27,300 nt of DNA from CAZFPA01 sp964520975 (GTDB lineage: Bacteria; Bacillota; Negativicutes; Selenomonadales; Selenomonadaceae). Shown piece by piece: positions 8,714-14,909 of the stretch. The stretch covers positions 1 through 27,300 of the forward strand of contig CAZFPA010000021.1 of the NCBI GenBank assembly GCA_964520975.1, written 5' to 3'. Made by a program: the position numbers and the translations under genes. Under the pieces are notes generated by a model. That model worked only from the letters and a program-made list of their open reading frames with translations, was not told where the DNA came from and did not search any database. Each line of letters starts with the position of its first letter. Position 1 is the first letter of the stretch.

Positions 8714-8763
8714 TTTGTGTCTGAAGCTTGAGGCCAGATGAATAGAAAAGACAGGTGAAAAAT

Positions 8764-10182
8764 ATGTCATTTCCCAAGAATTTTTTATGGGGCGGTGCAG
8801 TAGCTGCTAATCAGTGTGAAGGTGCCTATAATGAGGAAGGCAAGGGCCTGGATATTCAGGATATCATGCCGCACGGAATCAAGGGGGCACCGACAGCAGG
8901 GCCAACCAAGGATAATATGAAACTGCTGGGTATTGATTTTTACCATCGGTATAAAGAGGATATCAGGCTTTTTGCGGAGATGGGCTTTAAGGTATTTCGT
9001 ACATCGATTGCCTGGAGCCGTATTTTCCCGAATGGTGATGATGCGGAGCCGAATGAGAAGGGGCTGCAATTTTATGATAACCTTTTTGATGAATGCCATA
9101 AATATGGCATTGAGCCGTTGGTAACGATTTCTCATTATGAGACACCGCTTCATTTGGCACAAAAATATAATGGCTGGGTCAATCGCGATCTCATCGGTTT
9201 CTATGAAAAATACGTGCGCACAATTTTCAGCCGGTATAATGGCCGGGTCAAATACTGGCTTACATTCAATGAGATCAATTCTGTGCTGCATGCACCGCTG
9301 ATGAGCGGCGGCATTATGACGCCGAAGGACGAATTGAGTCAGAAGGATCTCTACCAGGCGATACATCATGAGCTTGTTGCCTCGGCGTTGGCTGTAAAAA
9401 TCGGCCATGAAATGATGCAGGAATCGATGATTGGCTGTATGATCCTGAGTATCCCCATTTATCCGATGACGCCGAATCCGGACGATATCATCAAAGTGCA
9501 GCAGGCCAACCATTTGAATGATTTCTTTGGGGATATGCATGTGCGTGGTGAATATCCAGGTTATATGAAGCGCTATTTTCGTGAACATGGCATCAGGCTC
9601 GATATTGCAGACGGCGACCTGGAACTGCTGAAAGAGAACACGGTAGATTTTGTTTCCTTCAGCTATTATTCCAGTGCGTGTGAGACTGCAGATCCTGATC
9701 AAGCGGAAAAAGGCGAGGGGAATATCATGGGGGGCGTGAAGAACCCCTATCTTAAATCTTCTGAGTGGGGATGGCAGATTGACCCGCAGGGGCTTCGCTA
9801 TGTGCTGAACCGGTTCTATGACCGCTGGCAGAAGCCGCTGTTTATCGTAGAAAATGGTCTGGGGGCCATTGATGAGCTTATCGATGACGGCAAGGGCGGT
9901 AAGACGGTCAACGATGATTATCGTATTGACTATCTCCGGCAGCATCTGGTGCAGGTCGGTGAAGCCCTTGCGGATGGGGTGCCGATTATGGGCTATACGA
10001 CTTGGGGCTGCATTGATATCGTGAGTGCGTCTACCGCTGAATTCAAGAAGCGCTATGGCTTTATTTATGTTGATCGCAATGATGATGGTACGGGTACGTT
10101 ATCACGCTATAAGAAAAAATCCTTTCAATGGTACCAGGCAGTCATTGCCACGAACGGGGCCAGCCTGCAAGGTGCAAAGTAG
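8764..10182 (+). CDS. GH1 6-phospho-beta-glucosidase
   Basis: 472 residues, full-length glycoside hydrolase family 1. The acid/base glutamate is Glu170 in TFNEIN and the nucleophile Glu363 in VENGLG. The C-terminal RYGFIYVDRNDDGTGT block followed by RYKKKSFQWY is characteristic of the AscB/BglA 6-phospho-beta-glucosidases, where the Lys/Tyr region contacts the sugar phosphate. It would hydrolyse PTS-imported phosphorylated beta-glucosides such as cellobiose-6-P or arbutin-6-P. ATG 8764 is chosen over GTG 8755 because AGGTG lies 6-7 nt before it. No PTS transporter, antiterminator gene or clear promoter is adjacent, so its sugar and regulation are unknown. Confidence 0.93.
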   Translation: MSFPKNFLWGGAVAANQCEGAYNEEGKGLDIQDIMPHGIKGAPTAGPTKDNMKLLGIDFYHRYKEDIRLFAEMGFKVFRTSIAWSRIFPNGDDAEPNEKGLQFYDNLFDECHKYGIEPLVTISHYETPLHLAQKYNGWVNRDLIGFYEKYVRTIFSRYNGRVKYWLTFNEINSVLHAPLMSGGIMTPKDELSQKDLYQAIHHELVASALAVKIGHEMMQESMIGCMILSIPIYPMTPNPDDIIKVQQANHLNDFFGDMHVRGEYPGYMKRYFREHGIRLDIADGDLELLKENTVDFVSFSYYSSACETADPDQAEKGEGNIMGGVKNPYLKSSEWGWQIDPQGLRYVLNRFYDRWQKPLFIVENGLGAIDELIDDGKGGKTVNDDYRIDYLRQHLVQVGEALADGVPIMGYTTWGCIDIVSASTAEFKKRYGFIYVDRNDDGTGTLSRYKKKSFQWYQAVIATNGASLQGAK

Positions 10183-10210
10183 TTATATTTGTCAGGTTTG
10201 CAAAAAGTGC

Positions 10211-10239
10211 TTGACTTCATGCGGTTTTTTTATTAAAAT
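10211..10239 (+). promoter_or_regulatory. Predicted rplM-rpsI promoter
   Basis: TTGACT (10211-10216), 17-nt spacer, TAAAAT (10234-10239). It yields a leader of about 105 nt before rplM. Confidence 0.8.
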
Positions 10240-10244
10240 ATTTC

Positions 10245-10345
10245 TATGTGATGTTGCGACTGTGGCTTTCCACAGCCCCGGAAACGATCAGCTGGCATAT
10301 CGCGATTATACTACTAAATTGAATAAGTCATACATAGGGAGGGAT
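10245..10345 (+). promoter_or_regulatory. rplM leader, possible L13-type autoregulatory structure
   Basis: The leader contains the hairpin CTGTGG-CTTT-CCACAG (10260-10275) followed by CCCCGG and a structured-looking segment. Ribosomal protein L13 leaders are known upstream of rplM in Firmicutes. No consensus match could be tested here, so this is a weak assignment based on position and one hairpin. Confidence 0.35.
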
Positions 10346-10350
10346 ATCGC

Positions 10351-10791
10351 ATGAAGACAACGTTTATGGCGAATGAATCGAACATTGAACGCAAATGGTA
10401 TGTTGTAGACGCTGCAGGCCAGACTGTCGGCAGATTAGCTGCTGAAGTTGCAAAAGTGCTTCGCGGTAAAAATAAACCGACCTTCACACCGCATGTTGAT
10501 ACGGGAGATTTTGTCATTGTCATCAATGCAGAGAAGGCAGTATTTACAGGTAAGAAACTGACGGATAAGCTTTATTTCCGTCATTCGGGTTACACGGGTG
10601 GAACGACTTTCACTCCGGCCGGTCAGATGATGGAGAAGTTCCCGACGAGAGTCATTGAAATGGCTGTCAAGGGCATGCTTCCGAAGAACAGACTCGGTGC
10701 CCAGATGTATAGAAAGCTCAACGTTTATGCTGGTGCTGAGCATCCGCATGCTGCACAGCAGCCGGAAGAGCTTAAATTCGATATTCGATAA
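10351..10791 (+). CDS. rplM: 50S ribosomal protein L13 (uL13)
   Basis: 146 residues, normal for L13, an early 50S assembly protein. It begins MKTTFMANESNIERKWYVVD, the family start. It contains VGRLAAEVAKVLRGK and the core GMLPKNRLG and MYRKLNVY. A GGAGGG site precedes the ATG. It is cotranscribed with rpsI 24 nt downstream, the near-universal L13-S9 pair. Confidence 0.98.
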   Translation: MKTTFMANESNIERKWYVVDAAGQTVGRLAAEVAKVLRGKNKPTFTPHVDTGDFVIVINAEKAVFTGKKLTDKLYFRHSGYTGGTTFTPAGQMMEKFPTRVIEMAVKGMLPKNRLGAQMYRKLNVYAGAEHPHAAQQPEELKFDIR

Positions 10792-10814
10792 GACTGGAAG
10801 GAGGAACATTATTC

Positions 10815-11207
10815 ATGGCATTAGTTAGCTACTACGGCACAGGCCGCAGAAAAACTTCGGTTGCCAGAGTTCGTCTGGTTCCAGGTGAAGGCAATGTAAC
10901 GATCAATGGTCGCGACATGCAGGATTACTTTGGTCTCAAGACTCTCGAACTCATCGTAAGACAGCCGTTGAACTTAACGGAAACTGTTGATAAATATGAT
11001 GTAATCGCAAACGTAACGGGTGGCGGTGCATCGGGCCAGGCTGGCGCGATCCGTCATGGCATTACGCGTGCACTCATGCAGCTTGACGCTGAATTCCGTC
11101 CGGCTCTGAAGAAGGCTGGTTTCGTTACGCGTGATCCGCGTGAGAAAGAGCGCCGTAAGTACGGTCTCAAGAAAGCCCGTAAGGCTTCCCAGTTCTCCAA
11201 GCGTTAA
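10815..11207 (+). CDS. rpsI: 30S ribosomal protein S9 (uS9)
   Basis: 130 residues. It has the N-terminal YYGTGRRKTSVARVRL signature, the central GGGASGQAGAIRHGI segment and the C-terminal basic tail ending in SKR, whose last residues contact P-site tRNA. AGGAGG precedes the ATG. It is the second gene of the rplM-rpsI operon and is closed by a terminator. Confidence 0.98.
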   Translation: MALVSYYGTGRRKTSVARVRLVPGEGNVTINGRDMQDYFGLKTLELIVRQPLNLTETVDKYDVIANVTGGGASGQAGAIRHGITRALMQLDAEFRPALKKAGFVTRDPREKERRKYGLKKARKASQFSKR

Positions 11208-11234
11208 TCCCTTCGGATACAATTGGAAATACAG

Positions 11235-11268
11235 AATCCCGCAACTATCAAGGTTGCGGGATTTTTTT
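11235..11268 (+). terminator. Intrinsic terminator after rpsI
   Basis: The stem ATCCCGCAAC (11236-11245) pairs perfectly with GTTGCGGGAT (11253-11262), followed by seven T residues. It lies 36 nt from the 3' end of the convergent minus-strand gene at 11304 and may terminate it only weakly. Confidence 0.93.
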
Positions 11269-11303
11269 GTGTGCTGACTGTTGTGCGGCAGGCTGATGAG
11301 CAT

Positions 11304-11564
11304 TCAATATACGTGATATTCCTTCCAGGGAATCTGCTGGACGCGGATGGTCTTCAGAAAATCAACGATGTCCTTGCGCCCGTAGTAATGTGGCTCGCCA
11401 TTGGCGTTCTGCGACATCAGGATGATGGGCATGTTCGGGAAAAAGCCTGTGAGTTCGCGGCGGAAAGCCGTTGCGCGGACTGTGTACTGTGTGACATGCG
11501 GTTTGACCGAGACGATGGCGAAGGTTACACCCTGCTCGATGATGACAGCACCATGAATAACCAT
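11304..11564 (-). CDS. Uncharacterised 86-residue protein, divergent from the YneA-like gene
   Basis: I do not recognise a family. It has a strong ribosome site on the minus strand, GGAGGG (11571-11576) six bases before ATG 11564, and a near-consensus promoter (11589-11617). Its codon use matches its neighbours. These features argue for a real gene despite its size. The protein is soluble-looking with no signal peptide or membrane segment. A hydrophobic strand-rich N-terminus (GAVIIEQGVTFAIVSV) is followed by a charged central part with FRRELTGFFPNMPIIL, then YYGRKDIVDFLKTI and an aromatic C-terminus (PWKEYHVY). This suggests a small alpha/beta fold. Its promoter abuts a LexA-type box, so DNA-damage control is plausible. 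Function is unknown. Confidence 0.78.
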   Translation of the reverse strand: MVIHGAVIIEQGVTFAIVSVKPHVTQYTVRATAFRRELTGFFPNMPIILMSQNANGEPHYYGRKDIVDFLKTIRVQQIPWKEYHVY

Positions 11565-11588
11565 AATAATCCCTCCAAATGATATTCG

Positions 11589-11617
11589 ATTCTAGCAAAT
11601 TCAGGCAAAAATATCAA
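11589..11617 (-). promoter_or_regulatory. Predicted promoter of the 86-residue gene
   Basis: On the minus strand: TTGATA (11617-11612), 17-nt spacer, TAGAAT (11594-11589). It is divergent from, and within 25 bp of, the plus-strand promoter at 11641. Confidence 0.8.
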
Positions 11618-11618
11618 C

Positions 11619-11632
11619 CGAAAATATGTTCG
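11619..11632. promoter_or_regulatory. LexA-type (Cheo-box-like) site 1
   Basis: CGAAAATATGTTCG differs at one base from the Gram-positive LexA consensus CGAACATATGTTCG. It lies one base upstream of the -35 of the minus-strand promoter and 8 nt upstream of the -35 of the plus-strand promoter. Confidence 0.6.
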
Positions 11633-11640
11633 AAAAACTA

Positions 11641-11669
11641 TTGCCAGAACCTGTGTTCTGTGATAATAT
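11641..11669 (+). promoter_or_regulatory. Predicted promoter of the YneA-like gene
   Basis: TTGCCA (11641-11646), 17-nt spacer, TAATAT (11664-11669). The spacer is almost filled by a palindrome with the LexA-box core, so a repressor bound there would block polymerase. Confidence 0.8.
11646..11659. promoter_or_regulatory. LexA-type site 2, within the promoter spacer
   Basis: AGAACCTGTGTTCT contains the core GAAC-N4-GTTC. The palindrome extends to CAGAAC/GTTCTG (11645-11660). Its centre is 27 bp from that of site 1, and it lies between the -35 and -10 of the plus-strand promoter. Confidence 0.65.
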
Positions 11670-11730
11670 AATAAAAGAACAGAGGTTCGGTAGACTGAAA
11701 GCAGGAAAAGCTATGAGGAGATGTATTTCG

Positions 11731-12024
11731 ATGAAAAAATTTGCCGGGATTCTTTTGGTGTTGTTTTTGCTCGGTATGGCGCCGCTGCATCTTTCTAATG
11801 GATATCTTAGAAGCTCGGATTTTGATATTGTAACGATTCATCCGAATGAAAGTGTCTGGAATGTGGCACAGCGCTATACGACAGAGAACCGGGACACAGC
11901 CCGGCTGGTGGAAGCAATTGCTGAAGTCAATGGATTAGATGCTGATGCGAATGTGCGCAATGGGCAGAAGCTTCGTGTTCCGGTCCTCAAACGCAATGGA
12001 CAGCCACAGCTGGCTGAGCGCTGA
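11731..12024 (+). CDS. YneA-like LysM-domain protein, putative SOS cell-division suppressor
   Basis: 97 residues: one N-terminal hydrophobic segment (about 4-22), then a single LysM domain (about 33-85; NESVWNVAQRYT ... NGQKLRVPVL). This matches the size and layout of Bacillus YneA, a membrane-anchored, LexA-controlled inhibitor that delays septation after DNA damage. LysM domains bind peptidoglycan, so the protein likely acts at the cell surface. The promoter carries two LexA-type boxes, which supports the role independently of the domain architecture. ATG 11731 is chosen because AGGAG lies 9 nt upstream; ATG 11713 would add six residues. A generic LysM protein is the alternative. No lexA gene is in the window. 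Confidence 0.75.
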   Translation: MKKFAGILLVLFLLGMAPLHLSNGYLRSSDFDIVTIHPNESVWNVAQRYTTENRDTARLVEAIAEVNGLDADANVRNGQKLRVPVLKRNGQPQLAER

Positions 12025-12063
12025 GGTAGGGCTTGTACTGCAGAAAAAGAAATCGTTGCCGGC

Positions 12064-12092
12064 TTGACATCGGCTGGGGATGGGCATATAAT
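12064..12092 (+). promoter_or_regulatory. thrS promoter
   Basis: Perfect consensus: TTGACA (12064-12069), 17-nt spacer, TATAAT (12087-12092). It drives the T-box leader. Confidence 0.92.
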
Positions 12093-12099
12093 AATAACC

Positions 12100-12336
12100 A
12101 ATTTAGATTATAAAAGTGATGACGAAGACACGATGATGGGAGTTCGTTCACAGAGAGGGACATAGTTGCTGTGATTGTCCTGAACAGAATCCATGATTAC
12201 CGCTTCTGAGCCGCATGCCCGAACAGAGTAGGCCATGCCGGAGTATTCTCCGTTAACAAGCTGAGTGGCCGCTTTGGCGGCAATCAGGGTGGAACCGCGA
12301 AGCACAGCCTCGTCCCTATTGGGATGGGGCTGTTTT
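12100..12336 (+). promoter_or_regulatory. T-box riboswitch controlling thrS
   Basis: This 260-nt gene-free leader is a T-box. The hallmark GGGTGGAACCGCG (12287-12299) includes the TGGA bulge that pairs with the uncharged tRNA acceptor end. A terminator hairpin follows: CAGCCTCGTCCC against GGGATGGGGCTG with G-T wobbles (12305-12332), then a T run. An upstream GAGAGGGA-type segment and a long Stem I lie at about 12130-12210. The candidate specifier triplet is ACC (12199-12201), a threonine codon that matches the downstream gene. Low charged tRNA-Thr would favour the antiterminator and thrS expression. Confidence 0.93.
12305..12336 (+). terminator. T-box attenuator terminator
   Basis: A 12-bp stem with TATT loop followed by TTTTT. 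It competes with the antiterminator that includes the TGGA bulge. See the T-box entry. Confidence 0.88.
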
Positions 12337-12358
12337 TATTTTGAAGGAGGTTTTTATT

Positions 12359-14275
12359 GTGTTGAAAGTAACTTTGAAAGATGGCACGATCCGCGAGGTT
12401 GAACCGGGGACAGTTGTTCTCGATTTCGTAAAAGGCCTGAGCAACAGCCTGGCCAAGAAGGCTTTGGCCGCTAAAATGGATGATAAGACAGTCGATCTCA
12501 CGGCAAAGATAGAGAAGGACTGCCAGCTGGCTGTTCTGACCTTTGAGGATGCCGATGGGCGCTGGGCACTTCGCCACACGGCATCGCATATCATGGCACA
12601 GGCGATAAAACGTCTGTATAAGGACCATCATGTACAGCTCGCCATCGGGCCGGCGATTGAGAATGGCTTCTATTATGATATCGACATGGACAAGCAGCTC
12701 ACGGAAGATGATCTCAAGGATATCGAGAAGGAAATGAATAAGATCGTCAAGGAAAATCTCCATCTTGAGCGCAAGGAACTCAGCCGGGCCGATGCGCTGA
12801 AATTCTTTGAGGAGCAGGGGGAAGGCTATAAGGTTGAGCTCATTAACGACCTGCCGGCAGACGCGGTCATTTCTCTGTACACGCAGGGGGAGTTCACGGA
12901 TCTCTGTGCCGGCCCGCATGTGCTTTCTACCGGCAAAGTAAAGGCCATCAAACTGCAGAGCATCGCTGGCGCCTACTGGCGTGGTGATGAGCATAACAAG
13001 ATGCTGCAGCGTATCTATGGTACGGCTTTTGAGAAAAAATCCGATCTGGATGATTATCTCCACATGCTGGAGGAGGCCGCCAAGCGCGATCATCGCAAGC
13101 TGGGCAAGGAACTCGATATTTTCAGCCTGCACGAAGAGGGGCCGGGCTTCCCGTTCTTCCATCCGAATGGTATGGTCATCCGCAATGAGCTCATCAATTA
13201 CTGGCGTGAAGTGCATCGCCGTTACGGCTACCAGGAAATCCAGACGCCGATGATCATGAACCGTCAGCTTTGGGAGACTTCAGGCCATTGGGATCATTAC
13301 AAGGAAAATATGTATTTCACGAAGATCGACGGCGAAGATTATGCAATCAAGCCGATGAACTGCCCGGGCGGCATGCTGGTCTATAAATCCCAGCCGCACA
13401 GCTATCGTGAGCTGCCACTGCGCATGGGCGAGCTTGGTCTCGTTCATCGTCATGAGCTTTCTGGCGCGTTGCACGGCCTGTTCCGCGTACGTAATTTCAC
13501 GCAGGATGATGCGCATATCTTCATGATGCCTTCCCAGATTGAAGAGGAAATCCAGAAGGTCATCGACCTGTTTGATGAGGTCTACAAGACCTTTGGTCTT
13601 GAGTATCATGCGGAACTCAGCACGCGTCCGGAGAACTCCATGGGTTCGGATGAGGTCTGGGAAACGGCTACGAATGGTCTGCGCAATGCGCTGGAGCACC
13701 GCGGCCTGAAATATGTGGTCAATGAAGGCGATGGTGCCTTCTACGGTCCGAAGATCGATTTCCATCTGCGTGATTCCATTGGCCGGACCTGGCAGTGCGG
13801 TACGATTCAGCTGGATATGCTGCTGCCGGAGAAGTTCGATCTGACCTATGTCGGTGAGGATGGACAGAAGCATCGTCCGGTTATGGTTCATCGTGTTGTC
13901 TATGGAAGCATTGAGCGCTTTATCGGTATCCTCATCGAGAACTACGCGGGCGCTTTCCCGGTATGGCTGGCTCCGGTACAGGTCAAGATCCTGCCGATCA
14001 CGGACAAGCACATGGATTACGCCTTTGCCCTCAAGAAGAAGATGTTCGATCTCGGCCTGCGGGTGGAAGTGGATGACCGCAATGAAAAGGTTGGCTACAA
14101 GATTCGCGAAAGCCAGGTCAAGAAGGTTCCGTATACGCTGGTTGTTGGTGACAAGGAAATGGAATCCAATACGGCGGCTGTCCGCAAATACGGTGAGAAG
14201 GACAGCGTGACGATGGATGTTGACGCATTCATCAAGGGTGTGCAGGAAAAGATTGCTTCCCGTTCGGATCGTTGA
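12359..14275 (+). CDS. thrS: Threonyl-tRNA synthetase
   Basis: 638 residues from GTG 12359, normal for bacterial ThrRS. Order: N-terminal TGS domain (about 1-60), the editing domain with HTASHIMAQAIKRLY and the downstream CAGPH zinc-type motif, class II catalytic core, and C-terminal anticodon-binding domain. Catalytic zinc ligand Cys335 is in MNCPGGM; HRHELSG and the later VHRVVYGSIERF supply the other expected ligand region and motif 3. GTG is chosen because AAGGAGG (12344-12350) lies 8 nt upstream; TTG 12362 is also possible. Expression is controlled by the threonine T-box immediately upstream, and the gene ends at a strong terminator. Confidence 0.97.
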   Translation: MLKVTLKDGTIREVEPGTVVLDFVKGLSNSLAKKALAAKMDDKTVDLTAKIEKDCQLAVLTFEDADGRWALRHTASHIMAQAIKRLYKDHHVQLAIGPAIENGFYYDIDMDKQLTEDDLKDIEKEMNKIVKENLHLERKELSRADALKFFEEQGEGYKVELINDLPADAVISLYTQGEFTDLCAGPHVLSTGKVKAIKLQSIAGAYWRGDEHNKMLQRIYGTAFEKKSDLDDYLHMLEEAAKRDHRKLGKELDIFSLHEEGPGFPFFHPNGMVIRNELINYWREVHRRYGYQEIQTPMIMNRQLWETSGHWDHYKENMYFTKIDGEDYAIKPMNCPGGMLVYKSQPHSYRELPLRMGELGLVHRHELSGALHGLFRVRNFTQDDAHIFMMPSQIEEEIQKVIDLFDEVYKTFGLEYHAELSTRPENSMGSDEVWETATNGLRNALEHRGLKYVVNEGDGAFYGPKIDFHLRDSIGRTWQCGTIQLDMLLPEKFDLTYVGEDGQKHRPVMVHRVVYGSIERFIGILIENYAGAFPVWLAPVQVKILPITDKHMDYAFALKKKMFDLGLRVEVDDRNEKVGYKIRESQVKKVPYTLVVGDKEMESNTAAVRKYGEKDSVTMDVDAFIKGVQEKIASRSDR

Positions 14276-14311
14276 ACGCAGGAATATGTAGTTTAAAAGA
14301 ATATGAAGGAG

Positions 14312-14337
14312 AAAACCCCGCTTCGGCGGGGTTTTTT
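14312..14337 (+). terminator. Intrinsic terminator after thrS
   Basis: CCCCGC-TTCG-GCGGGG stem with a stable TTCG loop, extended by A/T pairs, then six T residues. Confidence 0.95.
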
Positions 14338-14442
14338 AATTCCTAAATAACTGTTGGGCAGTAATGGAATAACTTCAAGGAATATAAGATGGAATTATTC
14401 CAACTCTGTATTGAAAAGCGGTGATTTGCATCGCATTCTGTA

Positions 14443-14471
14443 TTGATTTATCGCTGATTTTCGTTTATTAT
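14443..14471 (+). promoter_or_regulatory. Predicted promoter of the 45-residue small gene
   Basis: TTGATT (14443-14448), 17-nt spacer, TATTAT (14466-14471). The AT-rich stretch 14338-14442 before it holds no gene that I can support, only an 8-bp inverted repeat TGGAATAA/TTATTCCA (14365-14372, 14395-14402). Confidence 0.6.
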
Positions 14472-14535
14472 AAGAGATGTTAGGTGATTCACATATAGTA
14501 TCTATAACACAACGGTATGGGAAGGCGGGATTGGT

Positions 14536-14673
14536 ATGAATCCGGAATTATTCGTTGATGAGGCTGTTGAGGCTATTATGGATGGTAGTAAGTCGATGGA
14601 GGAAGTCCTCATGAAGATTGATGATCCTGTGGTTTGCCACCGTATTGCTGTGCTGATCGGTGCATTCTGGTAA
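14536..14673 (+). CDS. Orphan small protein, 45 residues
   Basis: The frame reads MNPELFVDEAVEAIMDGSKS, then MEEVLMKIDDPVVCHRIAVLIGAFW. GGGAAGGCGGG lies about 6-10 nt upstream as a ribosome site. It is a free-standing unit with a promoter at 14443-14471 and a terminator at 14696-14722. The peptide is acidic and probably helical, with one Cys and a hydrophobic C-terminal end (RIAVLIGAFW) that is too short to be a convincing membrane span. I recognise no family. Alternatives are a regulatory RNA whose ORF is incidental, but the clean frame, RBS and dedicated signals favour a real small gene. Confidence 0.55.
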   Translation: MNPELFVDEAVEAIMDGSKSMEEVLMKIDDPVVCHRIAVLIGAFW

Positions 14674-14695
14674 GGTTATTGTTTTGTGCTATTTG

Positions 14696-14722
14696 AAAGC
14701 CGTCGCGGAGACGGCTTTTTTT
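14696..14722 (+). terminator. Terminator after the small gene
   Basis: AAAGCCGTC (14696-14704) pairs perfectly with GACGGCTTT (14710-14718) around GCGGA, and the T tract runs to 14722. Confidence 0.9.
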
Positions 14723-14735
14723 ATGGGGAGATGGC

Positions 14736-14765
14736 TTGACAACAGAAGGGAAAATATGCTAAGAT
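14736..14765 (+). promoter_or_regulatory. infC-rpmI-rplT promoter
   Basis: TTGACA (14736-14741), 18-nt spacer, TAAGAT (14760-14765). Confidence 0.82.
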
Positions 14766-14774
14766 ATTTTTTGT

Positions 14775-14875
14775 AACAAAGAAGAAGCCACCGCTTCTCA
14801 CCTGCTGGTCGTTATCAGTTGGGTCCGATAGGAAGATTTTTGGGGTGGCTTTATGCCGCCCCTTTTATTTTGCAT
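14775..14875 (+). promoter_or_regulatory. L20-type leader with attenuator upstream of infC
   Basis: The leader starts with AAGAAGCCACCGCTTCTCACC, as in L20 leaders of Firmicutes. AAGCCACC (14785-14792) can pair either locally (AGAAGC/GCTTCT) or with GGTGGCTT (14844-14851). The latter would disrupt the terminator GGGGTGGC/GCCGCCCC (14842-14849 with 14855-14862), which ends in TTTTATTTT. In Bacillus, L20 represses this operon by promoting such termination. The mechanism is inferred by analogy; the alternative pairings are seen directly. Confidence 0.75.
14842..14871 (+). terminator. Attenuator terminator in the infC leader
   Basis: Eight-bp stem with TTTAT loop and a T-rich tail, 39 nt upstream of the infC start. 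It competes with the AAGCCACC pairing described for the leader. Confidence 0.8.
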
Positions 14876-14909
14876 AAAAGGAACAGTATTTCATAGGAGG
14901 TGTTTTTCT

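Noticed and set aside
8785..9945. Long open frame (about 386 codons) antisense to the GH1 gene
   Set aside because: The sense frame has all GH1 motifs and a ribosome site; the antisense product resembles no family and has no expression signals.
11223..11582. Plus-strand open frame spanning the rpsI terminator and the region opposite the 86-residue gene
   Set aside because: It starts before and reads through a strong terminator, lacks a ribosome site, and the minus strand has clear promoter and ribosome-site evidence.
12284..13216. Minus-strand frame of about 310 codons across the T-box and the start of thrS
   Set aside because: It would run through the T-box terminator and hallmark motif, and opposite conserved thrS; no ribosome site.
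14365..14402. Inverted repeat TGGAATAA/TTATTCCA after the thrS terminator
   Set aside because: Eight-bp arms with a 22-nt spacer in AT-rich sequence are expected by chance, and the repeat is about 40 nt upstream of the next promoter with no other support.
14853..14909. ATG-initiated N-terminal extension of IF-3
   Set aside because: It lies within the attenuator hairpin, lacks a ribosome site and encodes residues unrelated to IF-3; ATT at 14910 follows AGGAGGTG.
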